NCBI GenBank assembly: GCA_038230515.1 | Contig: JBBRND010000008.1 | Coordinates: forward strand, 1 to 64,000 | DNA from: JAPLDB01 sp038230515 | GTDB lineage: Bacteria > Bacteroidota > Bacteroidia > AKYH767-A > 2013-40CM-41-45 | Length of the DNA: 64,000 nucleotides | Direction of reading: 5' to 3' | Shown: in pieces, positions 24,707-34,515 of the stretch | Layout of the letters: each line of letters opens with the position of its first letter | How positions within the stretch are numbered: position 1 is the first letter of the stretch | Notes under the pieces: generated by a model | What the model saw: the letters and a program-made list of their open reading frames with translations, nothing else | Databases searched by the model: none | Told to the model about the DNA's origin: nothing | Program-made: the position numbers and the translations under genes

Positions 24707-27700
24707 TTAACGATTAAGTTCTTTCATAAGAACTAATTTCTTCACCACAGAACCAGTATTTGTTTTCAACTGAACAAAATAAATCCCCCTGGCTTCATTC
24801 TGAAGATTAAGGTTGAATGTTCGATTGCCTGTTATGACCGGCATGGTTTCATAAACTACCTGCCCCATTGCATTGGTAACTATTACCTGAACCTGTTCTG
24901 CTGAACTAAGTGTTGCAGAAACAGTAACCAAACCCGTTGTGGGGTTCGGGAATATTGAAAGTGCGTTTGACAGAAGAGGAGAATTAATTCCCAATGTAAT
25001 GATGATGACGATTTGCGTAATACTATCGAAACAATTGTTGTTATAGGAAGTTAATGTTACTGTATCTGTTCCGAGTGAACTATAGGTGTGGACTGGGTTT
25101 TGTAGTGTTGAAGTGTTTCCATCGCCAAAATTCCAGAGCCACGAAGTACTGCCTGTAGATGTATTGGTGAAGGTTACCGTGTTTCCATTTTGAGAAGAAG
25201 TGAATGAGGCAACCGGTCCGCCATTGATAACAACATTTACCGGAGTGCGCGGGCTGATGCAAGAGGGACCTTGCAGTTTCCAATTATAGAAGAAATAATA
25301 ATGAACCAAATCAGGAACATCGCTTCCGGTTATTGTAACATAGCCGCCCGGGTCGGAATAAGGGTATGCAGCACCAGAAGAATTCCGATAGAGATTTGTG
25401 GTAGTGCTGTTATCCCCGCAACTCAAAGTATAATTTGTACCAACTACCAAGGGGAAATTGAGCGTTACGGTGCTTGTTCCGTTTGGAATATTTATGGTTG
25501 TTGTATTCAGCACATTCAGGTTCGCGTCTAATAAATCAATGGTTCTGTTTCCTCCGCCTGTTGAATAGACCACCACAGACACAAGTGTACACGGAAGATT
25601 TACATTAAAAACTTCCCCGTGCGGATTTGTATTTGTAAAATTACTTCCTGCACCAAAAGCATTGGTAACAGGTGGACAAAAAGCCGGTGCTGATATGATA
25701 TCGCTTTCAACATAATAAGTAGTATTTGAATTCAAATTGGGAGTAACATATACACCACCGGTTCCCAATAAAGTTCCACCTGAAGGTTGGCCGTACCACT
25801 GGAGGGTACCCGTTCCTGTTGCAGATAATGTTGCAATGTCACCACAATTTATATTAACAGGAGAGGAAGCAGCGGGTGCAGAAGGAGAATTGACAACAAT
25901 TAAATTTGTCTGGACTAAAGAATCAACACCGCAAGGGCTTGTTGCAACTAATGTAACAGTAAAGGAGTTGGCAGTAGCATATTGATGCATTGGATTTACA
26001 ACCGAACTGGTATCTCCATCTCCGAAATACCACAGATAAGTTCCAGAGGCAACGGAAGTGTTAGTAAAATGAACTGAGTCGGGCAATGAACAGGAGGTTG
26101 TGGGCGTGGCTGTGAAAGCAGCAACCGGAGGAGGGTTAACAGAAACAGATACACTCACCTGATTGGTGCAGCCGTTACCTGTGACAGCGTAAGCATATAC
26201 AACGGTTACAGGAACACCAGAGGTATTTATTAAAACCTCATTGGGGTTTGTTGTCTGTGGAGTAGTAATGGCTGCGTTGCTTATACCTGCTACGGCAGCT
26301 CTTGTCCATGTAAACGTAGCACCATTTGTAGAGCTTGTGGGTGTATAAGTAAATGCAGTACCGCTGCATATTGAAGCTGAGAGTGAACTGCTTAAGGTAG
26401 GAACTGAGTCCATAAAAGAAACAGAATCGGAAGCAATACCATTGGCAACAACCACTAATGAATACGCACCGTTCTGCATTCCACCGGGAAGCGTGAAGTA
26501 GGCGGTATCAGGGGCATTGCCTCTCTGCACTCCGGTGCTGTTCCAGTTGTAGCTGCGTGCATAATATACATTGCCTCCAAGTGTTAAACGTATGAGCGGG
26601 TAATTGCTGTCGTTCTCGTTTTCATCACCAAAGGCAGAACCTTCACTGATACCATTAAATTTTATTCCTGTAATCATATAGTTTGTGCAGGTAAGCGGAG
26701 TAACATTGGCAATTACAGGTTTGCCAGCAGCAAGAGGTGCTCCCGTTGGAGTATAAATATAATATTGAGCGGAGCTTGCATCCTGATCTATTCCGTACAA
26801 AACTGTTCCGTCAGGTAAATCAAGCATGTTGGCTTGCTGGCTGATTGCGTTTACACTGAGCCCCCCCGGAGGAGCATTAACCTGTGTATAGTTGCCGGTT
26901 AAATAATCAAACTCGTAGAAGTACGTTGGCATTGCAAACTCAACATTGCTTGTTGGTGCGGCTGAACAGGCAAATAATATTTTCCCGTTTACCATCATTG
27001 CACCGGGTGCATCAGGCATTGCTCTGCCGCTCGGAACATCGGGTCCTGCAGCCCATGAGCCGGGACTGTTATTTCCAGAAGGTGTGTAATATGCTGTATG
27101 ACCGGTGCCGCCAATAAAAAATGCTCTGCCATCGGGTAACATCCAGCCGGGTCCACATTCTAATCCAAAAGGGTCGTATAACGCAACGGGTAAATTGCCA
27201 TCGGCTATCCATTGGTTGAGCGAAGGAATATATCTTTCAGATGACTGCAATCCTTCATCAACAAAAAGAACACTGTTATCGGGTAACTTTAACCACATTG
27301 ATTCATTCTGACCATTGATTGTGGATGGACCAGTGGTGTACGTATTTGTCGAAGGAGAGTAAATAACAGTATGAACGGGCATGGGCACATCTACCAATGC
27401 CTGAAGAATTTTTCCGTTTTCAAGTATCTTGCAATTGCCGTCACTCATTACGTTGTTAGAGTTAGTACCGAGTGCTGCATTCCAGGTATTTGTTACAGGG
27501 TTATAAACCTCACCGTGCCATCCGTTTTGTGTTCCATCAAGTCCGTATTCTCCTCCTGCAGCATATACTCTTCCGTCTTTTAATACGGCTGAAGAAAATG
27601 CATAACGGTCAACAATCATCGGTGCTGTCTGCGACCATGTACCGTTAATGTAGCTGCCGCTGGCATCGGGAGTAAGTTTGTCCCAAATAGTTCCATCGCC

Positions 27701-27967
27701 CGTAGTACCTCCGCTGGTGGTGTGGCAGATGACAGTACCATCACTCATCAACATCATCACGCCATTGTTAGGGTCGGGTGCTATATTAGCGAGAGGTGTC
27801 CATGTGCCTTGTGCTTTGGCTTGTTGAATAAACAGATAACTGCAACTCATCAGCAAGATGATGAATTGAATTGAAAGTTGACTTGTCATGCAGGCAGGTT
27901 TGTTCATCTGTTTTCTTGGTTCAGCAATTGGCATGAAGTTGTTTTGATTTGGCATTTCTTTTTTCAT
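24707..27967 (-). CDS. Large kelch/PKD T9SS cargo protein
   Basis: 1086 residues from the ATG at 27967; the TTG at 28021 is rejected. After a signal region (IQFIILLMSCSYLFIQQAKAQ) comes a kelch or galactose-oxidase-like domain of about 450 residues (VMMLMSDGTVICHT, AVLKDGRVYAAGGEYG, MMVNGKILFACSAAPTS). Two PKD domains follow (YLWYFGDGDTSS and WLWNFGDGNTST), and a type A T9SS tail (LSIFPNPTTGLVTV ... GIYFVQLKTNTGSVVKKL). It is predicted to be secreted and surface-attached, perhaps carbohydrate-binding or oxidising. I see no proof of the copper-radical residues of galactose oxidase. Confidence 0.87.
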   Translation of the reverse strand: MKKEMPNQNNFMPIAEPRKQMNKPACMTSQLSIQFIILLMSCSYLFIQQAKAQGTWTPLANIAPDPNNGVMMLMSDGTVICHTTSGGTTGDGTIWDKLTPDASGSYINGTWSQTAPMIVDRYAFSSAVLKDGRVYAAGGEYGLDGTQNGWHGEVYNPVTNTWNAALGTNSNNVMSDGNCKILENGKILQALVDVPMPVHTVIYSPSTNTYTTGPSTINGQNESMWLKLPDNSVLFVDEGLQSSERYIPSLNQWIADGNLPVALYDPFGLECGPGWMLPDGRAFFIGGTGHTAYYTPSGNNSPGSWAAGPDVPSGRAMPDAPGAMMVNGKILFACSAAPTSNVEFAMPTYFYEFDYLTGNYTQVNAPPGGLSVNAISQQANMLDLPDGTVLYGIDQDASSAQYYIYTPTGAPLAAGKPVIANVTPLTCTNYMITGIKFNGISEGSAFGDENENDSNYPLIRLTLGGNVYYARSYNWNSTGVQRGNAPDTAYFTLPGGMQNGAYSLVVVANGIASDSVSFMDSVPTLSSSLSASICSGTAFTYTPTSSTNGATFTWTRAAVAGISNAAITTPQTTNPNEVLINTSGVPVTVVYAYAVTGNGCTNQVSVSVSVNPPPVAAFTATPTTSCSLPDSVHFTNTSVASGTYLWYFGDGDTSSVVNPMHQYATANSFTVTLVATSPCGVDSLVQTNLIVVNSPSAPAASSPVNINCGDIATLSATGTGTLQWYGQPSGGTLLGTGGVYVTPNLNSNTTYYVESDIISAPAFCPPVTNAFGAGSNFTNTNPHGEVFNVNLPCTLVSVVVYSTGGGNRTIDLLDANLNVLNTTTINIPNGTSTVTLNFPLVVGTNYTLSCGDNSTTTNLYRNSSGAAYPYSDPGGYVTITGSDVPDLVHYYFFYNWKLQGPSCISPRTPVNVVINGGPVASFTSSQNGNTVTFTNTSTGSTSWLWNFGDGNTSTLQNPVHTYSSLGTDTVTLTSYNNNCFDSITQIVIIITLGINSPLLSNALSIFPNPTTGLVTVSATLSSAEQVQVIVTNAMGQVVYETMPVITGNRTFNLNLQNEARGIYFVQLKTNTGSVVKKLVLMKELNR

Positions 27968-28318
27968 TGCAAATAGTTTAAACGATTTCACTAATATAAT
28001 TTCTAAAATCTGAAGGTACAAATATCAACTATTTATTTTATTCAGAACTGTCTTCGCACGCAACTAGCCTGTTGGCGAGACCTGAACTTGCCATGTAATA
28101 ACAACAGTTGACGAGAAAATCTACCATTTTGTTTTTAATTTATAATCCCAAATTAGAAAATGTTTCCGGTTATCAAGTTGCGGTCTTGTTCATACGCAAG
28201 AAAACCCAACATGGAAACCTGACAATACTGAGTCAAAGAAAAGATAATTTAACTGATTCGTGCTTGTGTATGAACTCGTTTTCCACACTCTCCTGATTTC
28301 ACAAGGAGTCATTCAACT

Positions 28319-28349
28319 AAAAATCCCGCAGATTTCTCCACGGGATTAA
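28319..28349 (-). terminator. Terminator after yqgE
   Basis: AATCCCG (28322-28328) pairs with CGGGATT (28341-28347). On the minus strand the stem is followed by TTTTAG. The rest of 27968-28379 shows no recognisable gene. Confidence 0.65.
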
Positions 28350-28379
28350 GTCATAATAAGAAAAGAGGTTTTAATGTTT

Positions 28380-28949
28380 TTAATTCAAGCTCGGGTCTTC
28401 AGGAAAGTTAGCAAGCACGGCATATTGGCTTCCCATGGTGCGTAACACTTGTCCCCATAAATCTTCCGGATTGCTTGCAAAAGCAAAATCTTTTTTGCCC
28501 TGAGAGATAAGCCAGGTTTTTCCTTTCAGTTCGTCATCAAGTTGGTTAGGTTCCCAGCCGCTATAGCCGGCAAAGAATCGAATCTCACCCTTATTTACCT
28601 GGTCTGTTTCAATCATTAACTTCAATGTTTCCAAACTTCCACCCCAATAAATGCCGGGAAGAATTTTTTTACTGCCTTCAAGCTTCTCACCAAGTGTATG
28701 AAGAAAATGAATAGTATCGGTTTGTACAGGTCCGCCAAAGTAAAGCGGCACTTCAAACGGTGGAAAATCTTCCAGCGCATCGTTCAGATTCAAATCAGTC
28801 GGCTTGTTAAGAATGAAACCCACCGTGCCTTCTTCTCCGTGTTCACCAAGTAGAATTACAGACCGTTTAAAATAAGAGTCGAGCAGAAATGGTTCACTTA
28901 CCAAAACTTTTCCTACACCCGGATCCATGTAAATCACGTTTCTTCTCAT
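28380..28949 (-). CDS. YqgE/AlgH family protein (UPF0301)
   Basis: 189 residues, the family's length. It carries the conserved motifs GKVLVSEPFLLD.YF, LLGEHGEEGTVGFILNKPT, PLYFGGPVQTDTIHFLH and FFAGYSGWEPNQLDDEL. The molecular function is unresolved in the family; AlgH in Pseudomonas was linked to regulation. It is transcribed divergently from pdxH. It is cytoplasmic, with no signal peptide. Confidence 0.93.
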   Translation of the reverse strand: MRRNVIYMDPGVGKVLVSEPFLLDSYFKRSVILLGEHGEEGTVGFILNKPTDLNLNDALEDFPPFEVPLYFGGPVQTDTIHFLHTLGEKLEGSKKILPGIYWGGSLETLKLMIETDQVNKGEIRFFAGYSGWEPNQLDDELKGKTWLISQGKKDFAFASNPEDLWGQVLRTMGSQYAVLANFPEDPSLN

Positions 28950-29143
28950 TGTCTTTGTTCGTTAAAATTATGCAATAGTTTTTGTTTTCAGATTATCAGT
29001 GTGAAGTAATGTGTAGTTACAATCAAAAACCTTTAATCTCTTTTTTTGTTCTTAGTTTTACCAAAAATAAAGCAGCAACGTTTAATGATATTTCCTAAAA
29101 AACTTACAGATTAACGTTAACAAACAATTTTACTCAAAAATAA

Positions 29144-29794
29144 ATGAGGAAAACCAAAGACATTATTTTTAATCTACGGACTGGCTTTAATCATGCCGGT
29201 CTTGATGAAAAACAGATGGATAAAAATCCGATCAACCAATTTCGCAACTGGATGAACGATGCACTTCAGGCAAAAGCGAGTGAACCAAACGCAATGACTC
29301 TTGCAACAATAGGCAAAAATAATTTTCCGGATGCACGTATTGTTTTGTTAAGGGGATTCGACAAGAATGGTTTTACTTTTTTTACCAATTATAAAAGCGC
29401 CAAAGGAAAAGAACTGGATAGTAAGAAAGCTTGCCTCAATTTTTTTTGGATAGAATTATCGAGACAGGTACGAATTACCGGAACGGTAAAAAAAGCAACG
29501 GCTGAGGCATCCGATGAGTATTTCAATTCGAGACCAAGAGAAAGTCAAATCGGTGCCTGGGTATCTGCACAAAGCACTGTGATTGTGGATAGAAATGTTC
29601 TTGATGAAAAATTCAACTTACTGGAAAAAGAATTTCAAAATAAAAAAGTTCCCCGTCCGTCTTATTGGGGAGGGTATATTGTAAACCCTGTCAGGATTGA
29701 ATTCTGGCAAGGAAGACAAAATCGTTTGCATGATCGTGTTCTCTATTCAATTCTGAAGAACGGAAAGTGGAAGATGGATAGATTGTCTCCGTAA
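29144..29794 (+). CDS. pdxH: Pyridoxamine/pyridoxine 5'-phosphate oxidase
   Basis: 216 residues. This FMN enzyme oxidises PNP/PMP to pyridoxal 5'-phosphate. Motifs include PNAMTLATIG, PDARIVLLRGFD, FFTNYKSAKGKEL, LSRQVRITG, the SRPRESQIGAWVS loop and the C-terminal WQGRQNRLHDRV.Y with the conserved Arg and His of the active site. It makes the cofactor used by the aminotransferase at 36248. First gene of a possible unit with the phosphoesterase and the methyltransferase. Confidence 0.96.
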   Translation: MRKTKDIIFNLRTGFNHAGLDEKQMDKNPINQFRNWMNDALQAKASEPNAMTLATIGKNNFPDARIVLLRGFDKNGFTFFTNYKSAKGKELDSKKACLNFFWIELSRQVRITGTVKKATAEASDEYFNSRPRESQIGAWVSAQSTVIVDRNVLDEKFNLLEKEFQNKKVPRPSYWGGYIVNPVRIEFWQGRQNRLHDRVLYSILKNGKWKMDRLSP

Positions 29795-29822
29795 TTTTAA
29801 ACTTTAAACATTAAGCACAGAA

Positions 29823-31076
29823 ATGTCGTTCCGCATTCTCATTCTTCTCCTCATCCTCTTTGCCATTGATCTCTATGTTTTTCAGGGAATGAAGGTGCTA
29901 ATTCAGAATAAAGCAGCAAGCACTCAGCGCACCGTAACTATTATTTACTGGGTTGTTGCTGCCTTTGCGCTTTCAATTATTCTTCTCGGAAATATTTTTG
30001 ACTGGCATCAATGGAACAGAGTATTTCGAACGTATTCGTTTGCATTGATAGTTACCATTTATTTTTCAAAACTCTTTGTCGTTTTGTTTTTATTGGTTGA
30101 TGATGTGCTCCGTTTGTTTAGATGGACAGGAAGTTTCATCAGCAATACTTTTTTCAGCAGCGAGAAACGGCAACCGGGAAATGGAATCAGCCGTTATGAA
30201 TTTATCACCAAACTAGGGTTTTTGATTGCAGCCGTTCCATTCGCATCCATGATTTACGGAATGTTGCGTGGACCGTATCGCTACGAAATACGAAACGTAA
30301 AAATTTCTTCTCCTGATCTTCCTAATAGTTTTGACGGACTGAAAGTTCTTCAGATTTCTGACTTGCATGTTGGAAGTTTCATGAGTGTTGAACCACTCGA
30401 ACGCGCTGTGGAAATGATTCTCACACAGAGGCCGGATTTGATTTTCTTCACCGGTGATTTGGTAAACGACCGTCACTTAGAAGCCGTTGAGTATTTCGAA
30501 ACACTTAAAAAAATTCAGGCACCGATGGGTGTTTATTCTATTCTTGGCAATCATGATTATGGTGACTACTACCATTGGAACAGTGCGCAGGAAAAAAGTG
30601 CAAACTTATCTGAGTTGAAAAAGTTTCATAGCAAGTTAGGATGGAAATTAATGTTGAATGAGCATACGCACATTGAAAAGAATGGAGAGAAGATTGGCTT
30701 GATTGGAATTGAAAACTGGAGCGCGCGCGCAAACTTCAGCCGGTATGGAGATATGAAAAAAGCAACAGCAGGATTTGAACCAAAACCATTCAACATTTTA
30801 CTTTCTCACGACCCATCTCATTGGGAAGCACAGGTAACAAAGGATTATCAGTATGTTGATCTCACGTTGTCCGGTCACACGCACGGATTTCAGTTTGGTG
30901 TAGAGATTCCTGGTTTTAAGTGGAGCCCAGTGCAATACATGTATAAAGAGTGGGCTGATCTTTACAAAGAAGGAAAACAAAATCTTTATGTCAACCGTGG
31001 TCTCGGCTGGATCGGTTATCCCGGCAGAGTAGGGATACTTCCGGAGATAACCGTGTTTGAACTCAACAAAGCATGA
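29823..31076 (+). CDS. Membrane-anchored metallophosphoesterase
   Basis: 417 residues. The N-terminal ~110 residues hold four membrane segments. The calcineurin-like domain follows, with all metal motifs visible: ISDLHVGSF, FFTGDLVND, LGNHDYGDYYHW, LLSHDP and LSGHTHGFQFG. This is the YkuE-like architecture; related enzymes include UDP-diacylglucosamine pyrophosphatases, so lipid A or phospholipid turnover is possible but not shown. It lies 28 bp after pdxH; its last bases are followed within 5 nt by the methyltransferase start. Confidence 0.9.
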   Translation: MSFRILILLLILFAIDLYVFQGMKVLIQNKAASTQRTVTIIYWVVAAFALSIILLGNIFDWHQWNRVFRTYSFALIVTIYFSKLFVVLFLLVDDVLRLFRWTGSFISNTFFSSEKRQPGNGISRYEFITKLGFLIAAVPFASMIYGMLRGPYRYEIRNVKISSPDLPNSFDGLKVLQISDLHVGSFMSVEPLERAVEMILTQRPDLIFFTGDLVNDRHLEAVEYFETLKKIQAPMGVYSILGNHDYGDYYHWNSAQEKSANLSELKKFHSKLGWKLMLNEHTHIEKNGEKIGLIGIENWSARANFSRYGDMKKATAGFEPKPFNILLSHDPSHWEAQVTKDYQYVDLTLSGHTHGFQFGVEIPGFKWSPVQYMYKEWADLYKEGKQNLYVNRGLGWIGYPGRVGILPEITVFELNKA

Positions 31077-31080
31077 AGAA

Positions 31081-31851
31081 ATGATTTCAAAAAATCAAAT
31101 TAAACTCATCACATCGCTTCATCATAAAAAGTTTCGAAAAGAGCATGGACTTTTTATTGCAGAAGGAGAGAAGGTGGTTGAAGATTTACTTTTTTCTGAA
31201 TGGAAAGTTCAATCTGTCCTTCTGACAAAGGATTTTTATGAGAATAAATTTTCTGAGTGGAAGGTGAGTAAATCTATTCCTGTTGAAATTATTTCAGAGA
31301 AGGAACTTGAAAAGATTTCAGCGCTTACTAAGCCGCAACAAATTATTGCAGTTGCAAAAATGCCCGAAAATAAATTAGATGCTAATTTGCTGAAAGATGA
31401 ATTGTCTTTAATGCTCGATGGTATAAACGATCCAGGAAATCTGGGCACAATCATCCGCATCGCTGACTGGTTTGGAATTTCAACTATTATCTGCTCAGAG
31501 AATTGTGCAGATGTTTTCAATCCGAAAACAGTTCAGTCAACAATGGGGTCACTCTTTCGGGTTAATGTATTTTATGAATCCCTCCCTGAACTTTTGAAGA
31601 ATATCTCAGCAGATAAAATTCCTGTTTACGGTACACTTCTTGGTGAAGAGAACATTTATTTGGCGAATCTTTCTGCGAAAGGAATTATTGTAATCGGAAG
31701 CGAGTCGCATGGAATCAGTAATGAAGTTATTCCATTCATCATAAATAAAATTACAATTCCATCTTTTTCTGTGGCGCAGAATAAAAAAGCTGACTCTTTA
31801 AATGCCGCTATGGCAGCATCAATCGTGTGTTCAGAATTCCGGAGAAGGTAG
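31081..31851 (+). CDS. SpoU/TrmH family RNA 2'-O-methyltransferase
   Basis: 256 residues from the ATG at 31081; a TTG at 31057 overlaps the previous gene and is less likely. The N-terminal substrate-binding domain (KKFRKEHGLFIAEGEKVVEDL) is followed by the knotted catalytic domain with motif 1 DGINDPGNLGTIIRIADWFG, motif 2 IIVIGSESHGIS and motif 3 ADSLNAAMAASI. It methylates ribose in rRNA or tRNA with S-adenosylmethionine. The exact target (RlmB-like or TsnR-like) cannot be told. Confidence 0.9.
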   Translation: MISKNQIKLITSLHHKKFRKEHGLFIAEGEKVVEDLLFSEWKVQSVLLTKDFYENKFSEWKVSKSIPVEIISEKELEKISALTKPQQIIAVAKMPENKLDANLLKDELSLMLDGINDPGNLGTIIRIADWFGISTIICSENCADVFNPKTVQSTMGSLFRVNVFYESLPELLKNISADKIPVYGTLLGEENIYLANLSAKGIIVIGSESHGISNEVIPFIINKITIPSFSVAQNKKADSLNAAMAASIVCSEFRRR

Positions 31852-31957
31852 TTTAAGAAAGAAGAATTTCGATTTCGTTTTGAAGTTCGCAAGATTTTTT
31901 CATTCGTAAATTCGGAATGACTCGTTATTCGTACTGTAAAGAAAAATGTACTTAAAT

Positions 31958-31993
31958 GAAAAAGGTGAAGTACCTAAGTACCCCACCCTTTTC
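31958..31993. terminator. Long hairpin between convergent genes
   Basis: GAAAAAGGTGAAGTAC (31958-31973) pairs with GTACCCCACCCTTTTC (31978-31993) with three mismatches around a CTAA loop. It sits between the converging methyltransferase and oxidoreductase genes, so a terminator role is plausible. Nothing else is seen in 31852-32086. Confidence 0.45.
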
Positions 31994-32086
31994 GTAAATC
32001 CCCTCTGTTTAATGATGTAAAAGTAGAGATAAAATCATTCCCTCCAAATATTTTTTTTAACTTTATTATTTTCTCCTACAGATTCT

Positions 32087-33676
32087 TTACAAAGTTATGA
32101 AAGGTTGCTTGCTCATTTTAGAGCACGCTTCAGCGCATCGCTCTCCATCCATAGCAGCAGAAACAATTCCTCCTGCGTATCCGGCACCTTCACCGCACGG
32201 AAATAGTCCAGACAGAAGGGGATGCTGTAGTGATTCCCTGTCTCTCGGAATTCTAACTGGTGAAGATGTTCTTGATTCTGTTGCCACGAGTACTGCATCA
32301 TTCGTGTAAAGCCGTTTCATCTTCTTGCTAAAAATTTTGAGTGACTCACGCAATGAATCTGCAATTACTTTCGGTAGTGCTTCATCGAGAGAAACAGAGG
32401 TGAGTCCAGGGATGTAAGAATTTTCCGGGAGAGAAGGAGAAATTTTCTGTTGAACAAAATCAATTAACCTTTGCGCGGGAGCTCTTAATTGTCCACCGCC
32501 TGATTGAAAAGACTTTTGTTCGACCTGCATCTGATAATATAATGCTGCAAGAGGAGTAGCTTCCTTTTCGGCAAAATCTTTTTCATCCACACTAACCACA
32601 AGCCCTGAATTTGCAAAGGGGTTATTTCTCTTTGAGGGCGACCAGCCATTAACTACAATTTCGTTTTCATCTGTGGCTGCAGGTACAATAATTCCACCTG
32701 GACACATGCAGAAGGAATAAACTCCTTTTGCACCAACCTGTACAGAAACAGAGTAGGAGGCAGGGGGAAGAAAATCTCCCCTCGCATCGCAATGATACTG
32801 CAGTGAATCAATAATTTCTTGCGGATGTTCCATGCGCACACCAAGCGCAAATGGTTTTGCTTCAATAAGAATATTTTTTCGTTGGAGCAGAAAAAAAACA
32901 TCACGTGCAGAATGTCCTGTTGCAAGAATGATTTGGTCAGAGATAAATTCTCTTTCTACTGAAGAATGGACAGCAACAATTCCTCTAGCCTGATTTTTCT
33001 CAATGATAAAATCCTTCAACCGTGTTTCGAAATGAATTTCTCCGCCTGCTTTCAAAATAGTTTTGCGAAGCGCTTCAACAACTTTTGGAAGTTTGTTTGT
33101 ACCGATGTGAGGATGTGCATCAATCAAGATACTTTCATCTGCACCATGCAGCACTAAAATTTGCAAAATGCGATTGACATCTCCGCGCTTGCTTGAACGA
33201 GTGTAGAGTTTTCCATCGCTGTAAGTTCCTGCACCACCTTCTCCAAAACAATAATTAGAATCGGGATTTACAATGCCGAGTTTATTGATGGTAGCGAGAT
33301 CGCGTCTCCTGTTCTGAATATCTTTTCCGCGCTCAACGATGATTGGCTTCAAGCCAAGCTCTATCAATCTGAGCGCTGCAAACATTCCTGCGGGACCACA
33401 GCCAATAAGCAAAATGGGTTTTGATTTTGAAACATCACAATCAAACTGAAACTGTTTTGAAAAATCTTCCCTGATGTGAGCGACTTCGTCAATAAAGATT
33501 TCGACTGACAAGCGAATCTTAGGTTGTTTTGATCGCGCATCAATACTTCTCTTTAGAATATTGATAGAAAAAATTCGCCCACGAGAAACTGAAAGAAGTG
33601 CGGATGCCTGTTCAATCTGCTTTTCCTTATCGGCTGCCTCTTGCGGCAGAAGGACAAGTTCTGTCTGTTTTACCAT
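32087..33676 (-). CDS. FAD-dependent dehydrogenase (COG2509-like)
   Basis: 529 residues. After ~90 residues (RIFSINILKRSIDARSK is typical of this group), the dinucleotide-binding motif PILLIGCGPAGMFAALRLIE is followed by IIVERG. The characteristic NYCFGEGGAGTYSDGKLYTRS motif and the C-terminal GLFPCGEGAGYAGGIVSAA close the FAD site. These proteins are widespread, annotated as uncharacterised FAD dehydrogenases, and the substrate is unknown. It is cytoplasmic and single-gene. Confidence 0.9.
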   Translation of the reverse strand: MVKQTELVLLPQEAADKEKQIEQASALLSVSRGRIFSINILKRSIDARSKQPKIRLSVEIFIDEVAHIREDFSKQFQFDCDVSKSKPILLIGCGPAGMFAALRLIELGLKPIIVERGKDIQNRRRDLATINKLGIVNPDSNYCFGEGGAGTYSDGKLYTRSSKRGDVNRILQILVLHGADESILIDAHPHIGTNKLPKVVEALRKTILKAGGEIHFETRLKDFIIEKNQARGIVAVHSSVEREFISDQIILATGHSARDVFFLLQRKNILIEAKPFALGVRMEHPQEIIDSLQYHCDARGDFLPPASYSVSVQVGAKGVYSFCMCPGGIIVPAATDENEIVVNGWSPSKRNNPFANSGLVVSVDEKDFAEKEATPLAALYYQMQVEQKSFQSGGGQLRAPAQRLIDFVQQKISPSLPENSYIPGLTSVSLDEALPKVIADSLRESLKIFSKKMKRLYTNDAVLVATESRTSSPVRIPRDRESLQHPLLSGLFPCGEGAGYAGGIVSAAMDGERCAEACSKMSKQPFITL

Positions 33677-33783
33677 TTGAAAAATCTTGTACGAAGATAC
33701 AATACTAACTACCGACTTAGATACGTTGTGCGATTTTTCGAAAGGATAGAAGCAAAAGAGAAGGAAAAAAATGAAGCAGGAAC

Positions 33784-34515
33784 TTACTCGAAGGTAAAGG
33801 AAATTACAAAAGTTTTTGAGTAGAGCCCATCAAGGGGTGCGGAAAATCTACGGCCGTCTTGCACAAGAAGGTTTTTTAAACCATTATACATCTTTAACTC
33901 AGGAGAGAATTTGAAATAGGGGAGATAAAAATCAAAACCGACCCCAATCTCATATCCATAATCATGCTTGTCCAACTTAACAATCTCTTTGTCCTTTGCT
34001 AAAACTTTTGCCTGCGATACCATGTCAATAGCGTACTTGAATCCTCCCAACACGTAGATTCGGTAATTGTCAATACGGTTTGATTTGAATTTAATGTCGA
34101 ATGGAAATTCAAGGTAAGTGGATTCCACCTGCTTCGTAATAGTTTCTCTTTTGAAATTTGAATCTGTATAGACCATTTGATATTCCAGATTACGTTGAGT
34201 AAAAGCGAGTGCTGGAATAAAACGCAAATCGAAATGCTCCCCCATTTTTAAATTTGAAATTATGCCAAGATTCAATCCGCTTGTGGAGATTGGCACGATG
34301 GAATAAACTGTGTCTCGTATTCTTAAATCTGCAACGGGCTGCACACGAAATTTTGAAACATTCAAACCTAATTCAAAACCAAAATGAATAGGAGCCCGAT
34401 CATATTTAGGCAAATTTTGCACCTGCCTTCTTTGCGCTGATGAAAAAGAAGGCATCAATATAATGAAGACGCAAAAAACAATACGAAGAAAAAGCAAATT
34501 TTTTGAACGCAACAT
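33784..34515 (-). CDS. porT: Type IX secretion system protein PorT
   Basis: 243 residues with a signal sequence (FCVFIILMPSFSSAQ) followed by a barrel-type domain: IHFGFELGLNVSKFRV, LNLGIISNLKMGEHFDLRFIPA, STYLEFPFDIKFKS, and the end TFVISFTFE. PorT is an outer-membrane barrel needed for T9SS function. It directly follows ubiE (the start touches the ubiE stop), the arrangement I know from many Bacteroidota, which raises the call above a generic barrel protein. Last gene of the operon from the 37494 promoter. Confidence 0.87.
   Translation of the reverse strand: MLRSKNLLFLRIVFCVFIILMPSFSSAQRRQVQNLPKYDRAPIHFGFELGLNVSKFRVQPVADLRIRDTVYSIVPISTSGLNLGIISNLKMGEHFDLRFIPALAFTQRNLEYQMVYTDSNFKRETITKQVESTYLEFPFDIKFKSNRIDNYRIYVLGGFKYAIDMVSQAKVLAKDKEIVKLDKHDYGYEIGVGFDFYLPYFKFSPELKMYNGLKNLLVQDGRRFSAPLDGLYSKTFVISFTFE

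Noticed and set aside
28108..28296. 62-residue plus frame between the kelch gene and yqgE
   Set aside because: No signal, domain or promoter; typical of chance frames in AT-rich spacer.
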